Positions 37,184 through 46,846 of a DNA stretch of 64,000 nt are shown one piece after another. The translations under genes and the position numbers were made by a program. The DNA is from Herbaspirillum sp. Sphag64 (lineage in GTDB: Bacteria > Pseudomonadota > Gammaproteobacteria > Burkholderiales > Burkholderiaceae_D): NCBI RefSeq assembly GCF_014192645.1, contig NZ_JACHYE010000001.1, forward strand, positions 192,350-256,349, given 5' to 3'. How positions within the stretch are numbered: the first letter of the stretch is position 1; the number at the start of each line of letters is the position of its first letter. The notes under the pieces are model-generated. The model searched no databases, was not told the DNA's origin, and saw only the letters and a list, made by a program, of their open reading frames with translations.

Positions 37184-37225
37184 CCTTTTATGGAATCCGG
37201 CCAAACATGAGCCTGCGCAAGTAGA

Positions 37226-37735
37226 TCAGGCTACCCGTTTCCCTAAAATAACGAGGTCACGCTCGACACCGTCTAATGTGGCAACGCGCGGCATGTTCGC
37301 CCAACGCTCGAAGGCGAACGCATCAAACAGCTTCAGGCTTGGCACATTATGCCCAAACACAAAGCCCAGCAAGGTATGGACCTTGATACTCGGAGCAAAG
37401 GCGATGGCCTGCTCCAGGAAATAGCGCCCCAAGCCCAGACCGCGCGCCTTTTCATGCAAATAGATCGATAGTTCGGCAGTACCAGCATACGCTGGACGGC
37501 CATAGAAGTTGGAATACGACAACCAGCCAATCACTTCTCCATCACGCTCTGCGACCCACAGCGGGCGCTTGTCTGGCGTGTGTTCATCGAACCAGGCCTG
37601 ACGCGAAGCAACGGATACCGGTTCAGTATCGGCAGTCACCTCGCGTGAGGCCACGGTGCTGTTATAGATAGCAACGATTGCCGGGAGGTCTTCCTGGCGA
37701 GCCAGACGATGCGTGTAAGTCAGTGGAGTAGTCAT
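37226..37735 (-). CDS. GNAT acetyltransferase of the phosphinothricin/methionine-sulfoximine type
   Basis: 169 residues. The acetyl-CoA-binding motif is LHEKARGLGLGRYFLEQAI, and the front (HRLARQEDLPAIVAIYNSTV) and SYSNFYGRPAYAGTAELSIYL match the Pat/MddA group. These enzymes acetylate the amino group of phosphinothricin or of methionine derivatives; the natural substrate here is not known. Monocistronic, with its own terminator. Confidence 0.85.
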   Translation of the reverse strand: MTTPLTYTHRLARQEDLPAIVAIYNSTVASREVTADTEPVSVASRQAWFDEHTPDKRPLWVAERDGEVIGWLSYSNFYGRPAYAGTAELSIYLHEKARGLGLGRYFLEQAIAFAPSIKVHTLLGFVFGHNVPSLKLFDAFAFERWANMPRVATLDGVERDLVILGKRVA

Positions 37736-37807
37736 GAGAAAAATAATCTAAAAATAAGTAGCGCAATAAAATGAGAGCAATTGCTAACAATGAATTACAA
37801 CAAAAAA

Positions 37808-38848
37808 TCAGGTGAACAATTGCTGGTATTCCAGCAGCATTTCTTCAATAAACAGGCGCGCTGACAGCGGATGATCGGCAATCGCACGGCGCTCATTAGC
37901 CGCCTTGAGCGCGCCAGCCAACGCTACCGTGTCCAGCCTTGGCAGCAAGGCATTCAACTCCCTGGCGTAACGCGGATAGTAACGTGGTGCAGCGCCCGAC
38001 TTCATTGCCAGCAAATCATAGAGCCAGCGTTGCAGCCATCCCACCAGATCAGCGACAGCAGTTTTCTGCAGACGCTCTGCTGTCTTCAAGGCAACATCAA
38101 TACTTGGCTGGCCAAGACAACGCAAAAACTCGTCCATGACCTCGCGCCCGTCACCTGATGCCGCGTGCAAAGCAGCCAACGGCGCGCCACCCTGTTCAGA
38201 TAACCAGACATCAGCATCTTTGATGTTCTGCTGCTGTAACCACGCCAGACCAGCCTGATGCGAAGGCAATGCCAGTGCAAACTTGCGACAACGTGACAGA
38301 ATGGTCGGCAGCAAACGATCCAGACGATTCGACACCAGCAGGAACATGGTCTGCGGTGGCGGCTCTTCCAAAGTCTTGAGCAGTGAATTGGCGGCCGCGG
38401 TGTTGAGTGCCTCGGCCGGATAAAGAACCACCACACGCATTCCGGAGCGGTGTGTGGAAACGTTCATGAAATCGGATAGCGCGCGAATCTGGTCAATCTT
38501 GATTTCTTTCGATGGCGTCTTGCTGGCTTTGGCAGACTTTTTATCTTCGCTACTCTCACTTCCATCTCCCGTATCAATGGCATCCTCGCCATCGAGCACC
38601 TCTGGTCGCACGCGTCGATAATCGGGATGGTTGTATTGTGAAAACCAGCCACACGAGGCGCATGCTCCACAAGCATGACCATCAGCTTGCACTGACTCGC
38701 ACAGCAAGGATTGCGCAAACGACTCTACGAACGCGGTCTTGCCGATACCTTCAGGCCCATAGAACAGGATCGCGTGCGGCAACCGAGCACGCAACTGTTG
38801 TAGTTGCTGCCAACTTTCCTCTAACCAAGGGAATACGGATTGAGTCAT
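37808..38848 (-). CDS. holB: DNA polymerase III subunit delta-prime
   Basis: 346-residue clamp-loader subunit. Walker-like GPEGIGKT near residue 32, zinc-binding Cys cluster ACGACASCGWF, then the sensor segment AEALNTAAANSLLKTLEEPP. An acidic/lysine-rich insert of about 35 residues follows the zinc site (DGSESSEDKKSAKASKTP within it). ATG 38848, 10 bp after the tmk stop and without a clear ribosome site, suggests coupling to tmk. Confidence 0.93.
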   Translation of the reverse strand: MTQSVFPWLEESWQQLQQLRARLPHAILFYGPEGIGKTAFVESFAQSLLCESVQADGHACGACASCGWFSQYNHPDYRRVRPEVLDGEDAIDTGDGSESSEDKKSAKASKTPSKEIKIDQIRALSDFMNVSTHRSGMRVVVLYPAEALNTAAANSLLKTLEEPPPQTMFLLVSNRLDRLLPTILSRCRKFALALPSHQAGLAWLQQQNIKDADVWLSEQGGAPLAALHAASGDGREVMDEFLRCLGQPSIDVALKTAERLQKTAVADLVGWLQRWLYDLLAMKSGAAPRYYPRYARELNALLPRLDTVALAGALKAANERRAIADHPLSARLFIEEMLLEYQQLFT

Positions 38849-38858
38849 GCGAAAACAA

Positions 38859-39518
38859 TCAAAATGAGGATGGCGCAGAGGTCGCGCCGGAGACCGCAGC
38901 GCGCTCGACCAGCGCTGCCAGCACCTGGCGGATATCCTGCTGGATCTCGGCAATGGCACGACTGGAATCAAGGACACAAAAGCGTTGTGAAAATTGCGCG
39001 GCGCGGCGCAGATACTCAGCACGGGTAGCGGCAAAGAAATCGGCCTTTTCCTCCTCGAACTTATCGAGGCTGCGTTCAGCATCGAGGCGCGCGCGCGCTA
39101 TGGCTAAGGGCACGTCAAATAACAGCGTCAAATCCGGCTGCAAATTGGGATGCACCCACTGCTCAAGCAGCTCCAGCTTGGGCAATGGCAATTTCCGACC
39201 GCCGCCCTGATAAGCAAAGCTGGCATCGGTGAAACGGTCAGAGATCACCCAGTCGCCTCGGGCTAGCGCCGGCTCAATCACTTCGGCCACATGCTCACGA
39301 CGTGCAGCGAACATCAGCAGGGCTTCCGTTTCAAGGTGCATTTTCTGGTGCAGCAGCAGTTCCCGCAGGCGCTCACCTAGCGGTGTACCACCGGGTTCCC
39401 TTGTAGTTACGACAGTCAGGCCATGTGCGCGCAACTGCTCGGCGACGAAGGCAATATGGGTCGATTTACCGGCACCATCTATGCCTTCAAAGGTAATGAA
39501 TTTTCCTGGTAACGTCAT
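38859..39518 (-). CDS. tmk: Thymidylate kinase
   Basis: 219 residues. Phosphorylates dTMP to dTDP. P-loop [11 protein letters not shown] (10-20), [20 protein letters not shown] motif [18 protein letters not shown] and a lid region. Middle gene of mltG-tmk-holB, the common betaproteobacterial order. Confidence 0.96.
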   Translation of the reverse strand: MTLPGKFITFEGIDGAGKSTHIAFVAEQLRAHGLTVVTTREPGGTPLGERLRELLLHQKMHLETEALLMFAARREHVAEVIEPALARGDWVISDRFTDASFAYQGGGRKLPLPKLELLEQWVHPNLQPDLTLLFDVPLAIARARLDAERSLDKFEEEKADFFAATRAEYLRRAAQFSQRFCVLDSSRAIAEIQQDIRQVLAALVERAAVSGATSAPSSF

Positions 39519-39575
39519 AAGGAATAAAAGGAGTCACGAAAATTACAGAAAAAATGGCCTGAAAATGGCCTGACA

Positions 39576-40559
39576 TTAGCGCTGGTATTTGTTCACAGCC
39601 TGATTATGCTCATTCAGATTGTTAGAAAAATAACTTGTGCCATCGCCACGTGCCACGAAGTACAGCGCATCGGTTTTATCCGGGTTCATCACTGCCGCCA
39701 GCGATGCTGCACCTGGCAAGGCAATCGGCGTTGGCGGCAAACCCTTACGGGTATAGGTATTGTAAGGGGTATCGGTCAGCAGATCACTTTTATGGATCGC
39801 GCCCTGATAGCGATCCCCCATGCCATAGATGACAGTGGGGTCTGTTTGCAGCGGCATGCCCACCCGTAAACGATTGACAAACACAGCCGCCACCATGCCA
39901 CGCTCGGATTTCTGGCCGGTTTCCTTTTCGACGATGGAAGCCATGATCAATGCATCGTAAGGAGTCTGGTAAGGCAAACTGACATCGCGCTTGGCCCAGG
40001 CATCCATCAGACGTTTATTCATCAATCCGAAGGCCTGCCGATAAATCTGCAGATCACTGACACCTTTGGCAAACAGATACGTATCAGGGAAGAACAAGCC
40101 CTCCGGCTGCTTGAAGTCTGGCGTGATCTTGCTCATCAACTCACTGTCAGACCAGTTCACACTGTCATGCTTCAAGCCCTCGTGGGTAGCGATTGCCTGG
40201 CGCATTTGCCGGAAACTCCAGCCCTCGATAATCGTGAGTGACTCCTGCGCAAATTCGCCGCGCACCAGTTGCTCCAGCAAGCGCAACGGGGTGCTGCCAG
40301 GCTTGAGCTCATAACTACCGGCCTTCAGACGGTTACCTTTGCCGCTGGCCCGGGCCAGCAAAGCGAACAAGACCGGATTAACCGGAACGCCGGCATCGGC
40401 AATCTGCTGTGCTGCGCCGAACACCCCGCTGCCGGGGGTGATGGTGAATTCAACAGATTTTTGGTCCAGAACGAGAATCGGCTGCGATACCCAGTACAAG
40501 GCACCACAGGCAAGCGCCACGCACAGCAGGAAAAGGAAGTAAATAATTTTTTTCATCAT
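39576..40559 (-). CDS. mltG: Endolytic murein transglycosylase MltG
   Basis: 327-residue membrane-anchored lytic transglycosylase that releases nascent glycan strands. N-terminal hydrophobic anchor (KKIIYFLFLLCVALACGALYW), LysM-like segment, then the catalytic domain with the essential Glu in ASIVEKETGQ and LRVGMPLQTDPTVIYGMG. The start is uncertain: ATG 40559 gives the standard N-terminus; ATG 40595 would add 12 polar residues and lies close to a possible -10. Divergent from ygfZ. Confidence 0.94.
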   Translation of the reverse strand: MMKKIIYFLFLLCVALACGALYWVSQPILVLDQKSVEFTITPGSGVFGAAQQIADAGVPVNPVLFALLARASGKGNRLKAGSYELKPGSTPLRLLEQLVRGEFAQESLTIIEGWSFRQMRQAIATHEGLKHDSVNWSDSELMSKITPDFKQPEGLFFPDTYLFAKGVSDLQIYRQAFGLMNKRLMDAWAKRDVSLPYQTPYDALIMASIVEKETGQKSERGMVAAVFVNRLRVGMPLQTDPTVIYGMGDRYQGAIHKSDLLTDTPYNTYTRKGLPPTPIALPGAASLAAVMNPDKTDALYFVARGDGTSYFSNNLNEHNQAVNKYQR

Positions 40560-40636
40560 CGGATCAAAATCTGACTCAAGCTGACGCGTTTTCATGGCGC
40601 CACTATAATCGAGCCTGGGACGTGGTAAAGACTTGT

Positions 40637-40655
40637 TCCAATGATAATCGTTGTC
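40637..40655. promoter_or_regulatory. Candidate Fur box in front of ygfZ
   Basis: The 19 bases TCCAATGATAATCGTTGTC match the classical Fur consensus at 14 of 19 positions, with the AATGATAATC core intact. It ends 19 bases before the ygfZ ATG, in the region shared with mltG. Confidence 0.4.
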
Positions 40656-40674
40656 GACCTGAGTAAGCTAATTT

Positions 40675-41748
40675 ATGACTGAAACATCGCTCGTGAGCGC
40701 ACCGTGGCTATCCTTTCTGACACAACAAGGTGCCTCCATTGCTAGCCCTGACAGTACCAATGGTACCGAAACTCTCCAGCTCGCTGAAGCCGCTGCCACC
40801 CCATTCCCCAAGCAATTCATCGCGCCGCTGACCGAGCTCGGCCTGATTGCTCTGCATGGCGACGATGCCGCCAGTTTTCTGCACAATCAACTAACCAACG
40901 ACGTGGAAAGGCTCGACCTTGGCTCTGCCCGTCTGGCTGGCTACTGCACGCCAAAAGGTCGTTTGCTGGCCAGTTTTTTGATGTGGAAGGATGCCGACCA
41001 TATCTGGCTTCAGTTGCCACGCACCCTATTGCCTGCGATTCAGAAGCGCTTGCAGATGTTTGTCTTGCGCGCCAAAGTCAAACTGAGTGACCAGAGTGAT
41101 CAACGTGTCGCTCTCGGCCTGGTCGGCGATACCGCTGCGCAAGTCCTGCTGCAGTGGTTTCCCAACTTGCCGGCCCAAGCCTACGCCAAAATCGACAATC
41201 AGCATGGCACTTTGATCCGCCTTGAAGACAGTCGTCAGGCACCCCGTTACCAATGGATTTTGCCAGCCGATCAAGCGCAGGATTACTGGGCACAAGTCAC
41301 TTCGGTATTGCGCGCAGCGCCCGGCCGAGCCTGGCGCCTGAGCGATATTTATGCAGGTATCCCTGTCATTACCAAAGCGACACAAGAGCAGTTTGTGCCG
41401 CAAATGATCAACTTTGAACTGGTCGGTGGCATCAATTTCAAGAAAGGCTGCTATCCCGGTCAGGAAATCGTCGCACGCAGCCAGTATCTGGGCAAGCTCA
41501 AGCGACGCAGCCTACTAGCCCTGGTTGCAGCCACTGCACAGGCCGGTAGCGAGGTCTTCTCCAGCGCCGACCCGGGCCAGCCTTGCGGCATGATTGTTAA
41601 TGCCGAACCGGCCGATGATGGTCAGTCGGCATGTCTGGTGGAGCTCAAGCTTGCGGCGACAGAAAACGGCAGCATCCATCTCGGAACACCTGACGGGCCT
41701 GTCCTGCAATTGCAAGCGCTGCCATACGCACTCACGGAACCACAGTAA
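40675..41748 (+). CDS. ygfZ: Folate-binding YgfZ protein of iron-sulfur cluster maintenance
   Basis: 357 residues, related to GcvT. The diagnostic motif KGCYPGQEIVAR with the conserved Cys is present, as are LHNQLTNDV and GYCTPKGRLLASF in the front half. YgfZ helps assemble or repair certain Fe-S enzymes such as MiaB. First gene of a three-gene run with DUF4936 and NRDE. A Fur-like sequence stands just upstream. Confidence 0.94.
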   Translation: MTETSLVSAPWLSFLTQQGASIASPDSTNGTETLQLAEAAATPFPKQFIAPLTELGLIALHGDDAASFLHNQLTNDVERLDLGSARLAGYCTPKGRLLASFLMWKDADHIWLQLPRTLLPAIQKRLQMFVLRAKVKLSDQSDQRVALGLVGDTAAQVLLQWFPNLPAQAYAKIDNQHGTLIRLEDSRQAPRYQWILPADQAQDYWAQVTSVLRAAPGRAWRLSDIYAGIPVITKATQEQFVPQMINFELVGGINFKKGCYPGQEIVARSQYLGKLKRRSLLALVAATAQAGSEVFSSADPGQPCGMIVNAEPADDGQSACLVELKLAATENGSIHLGTPDGPVLQLQALPYALTEPQ

Positions 41749-41779
41749 CCATGCCCGGTCGGCGCAGCGAGGAATGTCA

Positions 41780-42067
41780 ATGGATCTGTATATCTATTAC
41801 CGCGTACCCAGCAACAAAGCGTCACTGTTGCAGCGACAGGTGCTGGCATTGCAGGCAATGCTGAAACAAGGCACCGGTGTTAGCGCCGAGCTCAAACGAC
41901 GCCCGCAGGAGCTGGAGGGCAAACATACCTGGATGGAAATTTACAGGGACGTTCCGCCCGACTTTGAACGCGTGCTCAATGACACCATCGCCACCGCCGG
42001 TCTCGATGATGTGATCGAGGGCGAACGCCATAGTGAACATTTTATGGACTTTTCCTCATGTGCCTGA
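41780..42067 (+). CDS. DUF4936 family protein
   Basis: 95 residues starting MDLYIYYRVPSNKASLLQ, with HTWMEIYRDVPPDFERVL and a C-terminal ERHSEHFMDF stretch. It matches the small DUF4936 group found near ygfZ in Burkholderiales; function unknown. The start is set by GAGGA six bases before ATG 41780. It overlaps the NRDE gene by 10 bp. Confidence 0.8.
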   Translation: MDLYIYYRVPSNKASLLQRQVLALQAMLKQGTGVSAELKRRPQELEGKHTWMEIYRDVPPDFERVLNDTIATAGLDDVIEGERHSEHFMDFSSCA

Positions 42068-42879
42068 TCATTTTTGCCTGGAAAGTGATTCCCGGCATGC
42101 CGCTGATCGCTGCCGCCAATCGTGATGAATTTTATCTACGGCCGGCCAGCGCTGCAGGCTGGTGGGAAGATCAACCGGATGTCTTCGCCGGTCGCGATCT
42201 GCAAGGTGGTGGTACCTGGCTTGGCGTAACACGACAGGGCCGGTTCGCTGCGATCACCAATATCCGTGCGCCATCCGAGAAGCGCCCTGATGCACCAACC
42301 AGAGGCAAGCTGGTGTCCGAGTATCTGTCTGGAAATTTATCTCCGGCCGACTATATTGAACAACTCCGGCCCAGAGCCAATGACTACAACGGCTTCAACC
42401 TGCTTGTCGGTGACCGTGAAACTCTATTGTGGTATTCCAATCGGGGCGATGCTGATCCAAGGAATGGCAAGCCGCTGGAGTACGGTGTCTATGGCTTGTC
42501 CAATGCCTTATTGGATACGCCATGGCCCAAAGTCACGCGCGCCAAGGCGCAGTTTTCCAGCCTGCTCTGCCTGGGCGCACCCGAAGAAACCTTTTTTGAA
42601 CTGCTGGCTGACAGTACCCGTGCCAACGACTGCAGGCTGCCGAGTACCGGCGTGAGCATTGAATGGGAGCGGATTCTCTCGTCCATCTTCATTTGCGCGC
42701 CAGACTATGGTACCCGCGCCTCGACAGTAGTGCGTGTACCGATTATCGGTGAGCCTGTATTAAGCGAACAGGTTGCAGATCCGATTTCCTCTTGCGAGGC
42801 ACCACCAGCGACCGAACCGCAGCAAAAACATTCACCGTGCAAACTGAAGATCAAGCCAACGCCGGAAAGTCTGAGCTGA
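42058..42879 (+). CDS. NRDE (TANGO2-like) family protein
   Basis: 273 residues. It begins MCLIIFAWKVIPGMPLIAAANRDE, with the catalytic-looking Cys2 and the NRDE motif that names the family, followed by FAGRDLQGGGTWLG. The biochemical role is not established (an Ntn-hydrolase-like fold and a link to haem or Golgi function have been proposed for relatives). The last 40 residues are a low-complexity Pro/Ser tail without similarity to the family core. Confidence 0.88.
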   Translation: MCLIIFAWKVIPGMPLIAAANRDEFYLRPASAAGWWEDQPDVFAGRDLQGGGTWLGVTRQGRFAAITNIRAPSEKRPDAPTRGKLVSEYLSGNLSPADYIEQLRPRANDYNGFNLLVGDRETLLWYSNRGDADPRNGKPLEYGVYGLSNALLDTPWPKVTRAKAQFSSLLCLGAPEETFFELLADSTRANDCRLPSTGVSIEWERILSSIFICAPDYGTRASTVVRVPIIGEPVLSEQVADPISSCEAPPATEPQQKHSPCKLKIKPTPESLS

Positions 42880-42998
42880 CACCGCCTGATATAAACAAAT
42901 GATATATCTGATATTTGACAAATAAAGTAGGCATATTTGATGCGGAGCAGTAAAGTAATACCTGTCTCCTCCAATTTCCTCCTTAAAGAATTGGATTT

Positions 42999-43031
42999 AA
43001 GCCCGCACCTTCAGGTCGCGGGCTTTTTTTT
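42999..43031 (+). terminator. Intrinsic terminator of ygfZ-DUF4936-NRDE
   Basis: AAGCCCGC, ACCT, TC, AGGT, C bulge, GCGGGCTT and a T-run. It lies in the 364-bp gap 42880-43243, which otherwise holds only the dctA terminator. Confidence 0.92.
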
Positions 43032-43136
43032 GCCTATTTTTCTGACGTGAAATCTGATGGTGCAGCGCAAAGGACAAGCATCGCCCTGGAAATCAATCCG
43101 CTAGAATCAAGCAATCAAGCAACGCGCGGACCACGC

Positions 43137-43173
43137 AAAAACGGCGCCAGGACTCAAGCCCTGCCGCCGTTTT
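43137..43173 (-). terminator. Intrinsic terminator of dctA
   Basis: AAAACGGCG ... CGCCGTTTT stem with inner CAGG/CCTG pairing; on the minus strand a T-run follows, about 70 bases after the dctA stop codon. Confidence 0.85.
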
Positions 43174-43243
43174 CATTTTTTGCTATTTTCACCACTGCTG
43201 AGCAACGTCGATCAAACCTACCCAGCTTTCCTGCAGCAAGCTA

Positions 43244-44566
43244 TCAACCGTGATGCGCCTTGACATCACCACTTGCAGCCTGAACATCATCGACCAGATC
43301 GGTCGTGCCTTCGTTGTTAAGTTCTGCATGCAAGCGCTTCTCATCCAGTTCGTTGCTCCACTTCGCAACAATCAACGTCGCCACGCCGTTACCGACCGTA
43401 TTGGTCAATGCACGCGCTTCTGACATGAAACGGTCGATACCCAGAATCAGTGCGAGACCGGCGACTGGAACATGACCAACCGCTGACAATGTCGCCGCCA
43501 ATACGATGAAGCCACTACCGGTAATACCTGCAGCACCTTTCGATGTCAGCAGCAGCACCGCCAGCAAGGTCAACTCCTGCACCAGCGTCATCGGTGTATT
43601 GGTCGCCTGTGCAATAAATACTGCCGCCATGGTCAGATAAATCGCTGTACCGTCCAGGTTGAACGAATAACCAGTAGGAATGACCAGGCCAACCACGGTC
43701 TTCTTGGCGCCCAGCTTTTCCATTTTCACCAGCATGCGTGGCAGCACCGACTCCGAGGAGGAGGTCCCCAGAACAATCAGCAGTTCTTCCTTGATGTACT
43801 TGACGAACTTCCAGACGCTGAAGCCATGCAGGCGGGTAATGATTCCCAGCACCACGAAGATGAAAATCAGGCAGGTCAGATAGAAGGTTCCCATCAGCTT
43901 GCCGAGCGACAGCAGCGAACCAACACCATACTTGCCAATGGTAAAGGCCATCGCACCGAAGGCGCCAATTGGTGCGACCTTCATGATGGTACCAACCACA
44001 GAGAACAGAACGTGCGAGATTTTTTCAATGAAGTCGAAAATCAAGGTGCCGCGGCCACCGAACTTGTGCAGCGCGAACCCGAACAACACGGAAATCAGCA
44101 ATACCTGCAACACATCACCCTTGGCAAAAGCATCGACCATGCTGTTAGGGATGATATTCATCAGATAATCGGTAATGCCACCCATCTTGTCTGGATTGGT
44201 ATAGGCCGCGATATTCTTGGTATCGATCGTGGAGACATCCACATTCATGCCAGCGCCAGGCTGCAGCACATTGACCAGTACCAGACCAACCACCAATGCC
44301 AGCGTACTGACCACTTCAAAGTACAGCAGTGCCAGTCCACCTGTCTTACCTACCTTCTTCATGTCTTCCATCCCGGCGATACCCAGTACCACGGTGCAGA
44401 AGATCACAGGGGCGATGATCATCTTGATCAGTTTGATGAAACCTTCGCCGAGCGGCTTCATCGCTTCACCAGTGTGCGGATAGAAATGTCCGACCAGCAC
44501 ACCGATGGTGATGGCGACAAGCACCTGAATGTAAAGTGATTTATAAAGTGGCGGCTTAGTGGCCAT
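43244..44566 (-). CDS. dctA: C4-dicarboxylate/proton symporter DctA
   Basis: 440-residue inner-membrane importer of succinate, fumarate and malate. Family landmarks: [27 protein letters not shown], the serine-rich reentrant loop [25 protein letters not shown] and [26 protein letters not shown] precedes the ATG. No dctBD-type kinase pair is adjacent, and I see no sigma-54 site in the 303-bp upstream region. Confidence 0.95.
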   Translation of the reverse strand: MATKPPLYKSLYIQVLVAITIGVLVGHFYPHTGEAMKPLGEGFIKLIKMIIAPVIFCTVVLGIAGMEDMKKVGKTGGLALLYFEVVSTLALVVGLVLVNVLQPGAGMNVDVSTIDTKNIAAYTNPDKMGGITDYLMNIIPNSMVDAFAKGDVLQVLLISVLFGFALHKFGGRGTLIFDFIEKISHVLFSVVGTIMKVAPIGAFGAMAFTIGKYGVGSLLSLGKLMGTFYLTCLIFIFVVLGIITRLHGFSVWKFVKYIKEELLIVLGTSSSESVLPRMLVKMEKLGAKKTVVGLVIPTGYSFNLDGTAIYLTMAAVFIAQATNTPMTLVQELTLLAVLLLTSKGAAGITGSGFIVLAATLSAVGHVPVAGLALILGIDRFMSEARALTNTVGNGVATLIVAKWSNELDEKRLHAELNNEGTTDLVDDVQAASGDVKAHHG

Positions 44567-44693
44567 GCTGTTCTCCGATTATTATGAGATTTTAGAAACT
44601 TGTCCTGCAGCGGCAGGAGAACCGAGGAACAGCGCAATCGCTGTCCAAAGGCTCTGCGGGCGCAAGTATGCATGAGCAGGATACCGCTAGATA

Positions 44694-44709
44694 TTGTGGG
44701 AAACCACAA
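44694..44709. promoter_or_regulatory. Inverted repeat upstream of dctA
   Basis: TTGTGG, GAAA, CCACAA: perfect arms about 130 bp upstream of the dctA ATG, in the gap 44567-44869. Could be an operator for a dicarboxylate or carbon regulator. Confidence 0.35.
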
Positions 44710-44869
44710 CAAAACTGTGCGGTAGTGCCGATATCCAACAGAAGAGAAAATACAGACCAGCAAAGGTTTTGCGGGCAATGCAAGCAGGAGCAAAATGCCG
44801 CACCGCAATATGCGCACCCAGTTTCAACGGACCAAATGCGCCTGATGACAGCGCACCCGCCACTGTGCG

Positions 44870-45301
44870 TCAGTCCAACGTTGCCCGCATGTGGATATGC
44901 GGGATATTGGCTTCCATGAATTCATCGCCATCGGCTTCAAAGCCATAACGAGCGTAAAACGCGCTGGCATGCGTCTGGGCGTTCAGCGCCACTTGCCTGT
45001 CACCACGTTCCCGAGCCGCTTGCATCAGCGTCTGCAAGACCAGAGCACCAACACCGCAACCACGACCACTCTTGCGCACCGCCATACGCCCAATATGACC
45101 GTCGGGCAGCAGACGACCGGTCGCAATCGGTGTCCCGGCAGCATCGTAAGCGACTGCATGCAGACATTGCGCGTCCATCTCGTCGAGCTCCAGCTCTGAC
45201 GGCACTTGCTGTTCGATCACAAAAACTTCGAGGCGAATCAACGTGGCGTCGCTGCGCAGGCTCATCCAATCGCCCGTCGTGATCGTTGCTTCAATCGTCA
45301 T
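44870..45301 (-). CDS. GNAT-family N-acetyltransferase (ElaA-like)
   Basis: 143 residues. IRLEVFVIEQQVPSELELDEMD is the ElaA-type front, and IGRMAVRKSGRGCGVGALVLQTLM is the acetyl-CoA loop, followed by ALNAQTHASAFYARYGF. Substrate unknown. ATG 45301 shares ATGA with the thioesterase stop. Third gene of a Dabb-hotdog-GNAT unit. Confidence 0.87.
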   Translation of the reverse strand: MTIEATITTGDWMSLRSDATLIRLEVFVIEQQVPSELELDEMDAQCLHAVAYDAAGTPIATGRLLPDGHIGRMAVRKSGRGCGVGALVLQTLMQAARERGDRQVALNAQTHASAFYARYGFEADGDEFMEANIPHIHMRATLD

Positions 45302-45753
45302 TGCGTCTGCTCCTTCATATGCTCGTGCGTCAGCTTTCTGGCAATATCGATGCGCTTGATGGCCTTGAAGGTTCCCATTGCCTTGGCAACCAGCAACGTG
45401 CCGTTCCACAGCTCGGCGTCGCAAAAACACATGGTCGTGGAACGATGATAGACACGTCCGCGCGCAACAATGGTGTCACCAGTCTTGCCGGCCGGCTGCA
45501 GGAAGCTGGTACTCATATCGACCGTCGCTGAGGACTTGGCATCCGGGACCGCAGTGCGGGCAGCCAGACCCATTGCGACATCAAGCAGCGTCATGGTGAT
45601 TCCACCTTGAGCTACGTGCCAACTGTTCATGAATTCAGGACGTAATTGCAGGGCCATGCTGGCACGTCCATCCCCATATTCGAGCACTTCAACACCCAGA
45701 CTCTCCAGATACGGATTGCCGTTGGCAAATACTTCGGATAACAAATAAGCCAT
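45298..45753 (-). CDS. PaaI-type hotdog thioesterase
   Basis: 151 residues with a single hotdog domain. HVAQGGITMTLLDVAMGLAAR is the active-site helix of the PaaI/YbgC-type acyl-CoA thioesterases. Probably cleaves aryl- or acyl-CoA esters in the cytoplasm; substrate not determined. Coupled to the downstream GNAT gene (ATGA) and 12 bp after the Dabb gene. Confidence 0.86.
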   Translation of the reverse strand: MAYLLSEVFANGNPYLESLGVEVLEYGDGRASMALQLRPEFMNSWHVAQGGITMTLLDVAMGLAARTAVPDAKSSATVDMSTSFLQPAGKTGDTIVARGRVYHRSTTMCFCDAELWNGTLLVAKAMGTFKAIKRIDIARKLTHEHMKEQTQ

Positions 45754-45765
45754 GATGACAACCGC

Positions 45766-46068
45766 TTAGATTTCGTAATCCATGCATTGCCGAGCCTCTC
45801 GAATCGCTCCCACGAAAGGTTTGATTTTGATGTGATCAGGATGCTCCTGATACGCATCAAGGACTTCCCGGGACGCAAATTCAGCGTACAAAATCACATC
45901 ATAAGTTGCCTCCAGTCCCGGCTGTGCCAGTGCCACCTCGAACTTCAGGATCCCTGGCACCAATGCGCTACAGGCATCCAGCATGACTTTCAGCTTCTGC
46001 GCATTGCTTGCCTTGTCGGCACCCTCTGCATGTTCCTTGAGTTTCCACATGACGATATGTTTTAGCAC
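45766..46068 (-). CDS. Dabb (stress-responsive A/B barrel) family protein
   Basis: 100 residues starting at GTG 46068, chosen because GGAG stands six bases upstream and the protein then begins LKHIVMWKLK as the family does. The single ferredoxin-like alpha/beta barrel has YDVILYAEFASREVLDAYQEHPDHIKI. Function not known. First gene of a three-gene unit, divergent from the exonuclease gene. Confidence 0.83.
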   Translation of the reverse strand: MLKHIVMWKLKEHAEGADKASNAQKLKVMLDACSALVPGILKFEVALAQPGLEATYDVILYAEFASREVLDAYQEHPDHIKIKPFVGAIREARQCMDYEI

Positions 46069-46199
46069 AGCTTTCTCCAGCAGCATCCAATAAAACCAGA
46101 ATGATAAGCCAAGCCAGCCGGGCCTGTCGCGGCAAGCGCTGCATTTTCTCTGCATACAGACGGAAGCAGCGTTTACAATGGCGCCTTGATTTTTACCGA

Positions 46200-46829
46200 A
46201 TGCGTGCTGCCGTGATCAACCAACCTATCGTCATGCTGGACTTCGAAACCACAGGACTGAGTCCGGCCCAAGGTGCTCGCATCACAGAAGTTGCAGCACT
46301 TCGTATTGTCGAAGGTCAGGTCGTCGAGCGGTTCGTATCACTAATCAATTGTGGGGTCGATATTCCCACTGAAATTACCGCACTGACCGGCATCTCACAG
46401 TCCATGGTGGACAACGCACCGGACGTAGAAAAGGTATTGCCTGAGTTACTCGACTTCATCGGTACGGATGCGCTTGCCGCACACAACGCCAGCTTTGACG
46501 CCAAATTCCTGGCAGCTGAGAGCGAACGTCTGGATCTGCGCGTCAACTATAGCGAGCTGGTCTGCTCATTACTGCTGTCGCGCCGCCTGTTGCCGGGCCT
46601 GGACAGCTACCGGCTGGGCAACATCGCTGCCAGTCAGGGCATCTGCTTTAGCGGCAACGCCCACCGTGCCGAGGCGGATGCCGAAGTATCGGCTGCCTTG
46701 CTGATCCGTCTCGGTGAACGTCTACACCACCATTACCGTTGTACGGCAATCGATCCTGCCTTGCTGGCCACCATTGGTCGCATGCCGGCAGCCAAGGTAG
46801 ACGCTTTTTTACAGCAAAGAGCCGCCTGA
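46200..46829 (+). CDS. DnaQ-like 3'-5' exonuclease
   Basis: 209 residues of the DEDDh exonuclease superfamily: MLDFETTGL (Exo I), AAHNASFDAKFL (Exo II) and HRAEADAEVSAALL (Exo III). It is shorter than DnaQ and lacks a clear clamp-binding motif. Probably a stand-alone DNA or RNA proofreading or trimming enzyme; substrate not certain. Confidence 0.88.
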   Translation: MRAAVINQPIVMLDFETTGLSPAQGARITEVAALRIVEGQVVERFVSLINCGVDIPTEITALTGISQSMVDNAPDVEKVLPELLDFIGTDALAAHNASFDAKFLAAESERLDLRVNYSELVCSLLLSRRLLPGLDSYRLGNIAASQGICFSGNAHRAEADAEVSAALLIRLGERLHHHYRCTAIDPALLATIGRMPAAKVDAFLQQRAA

Positions 46830-46846
46830 AAAGGTCTTGCCGCGCT

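Noticed and set aside
43047-43253. Plus-strand 68-codon frame between two terminators
   Set aside because: It crosses the dctA terminator, lacks a ribosome site and has no recognisable content.
44567-44869. Sigma-54 promoter of dctA
   Set aside because: No TGGC-N8-TTGC-like element with the required GG-N10-GC spacing was found.
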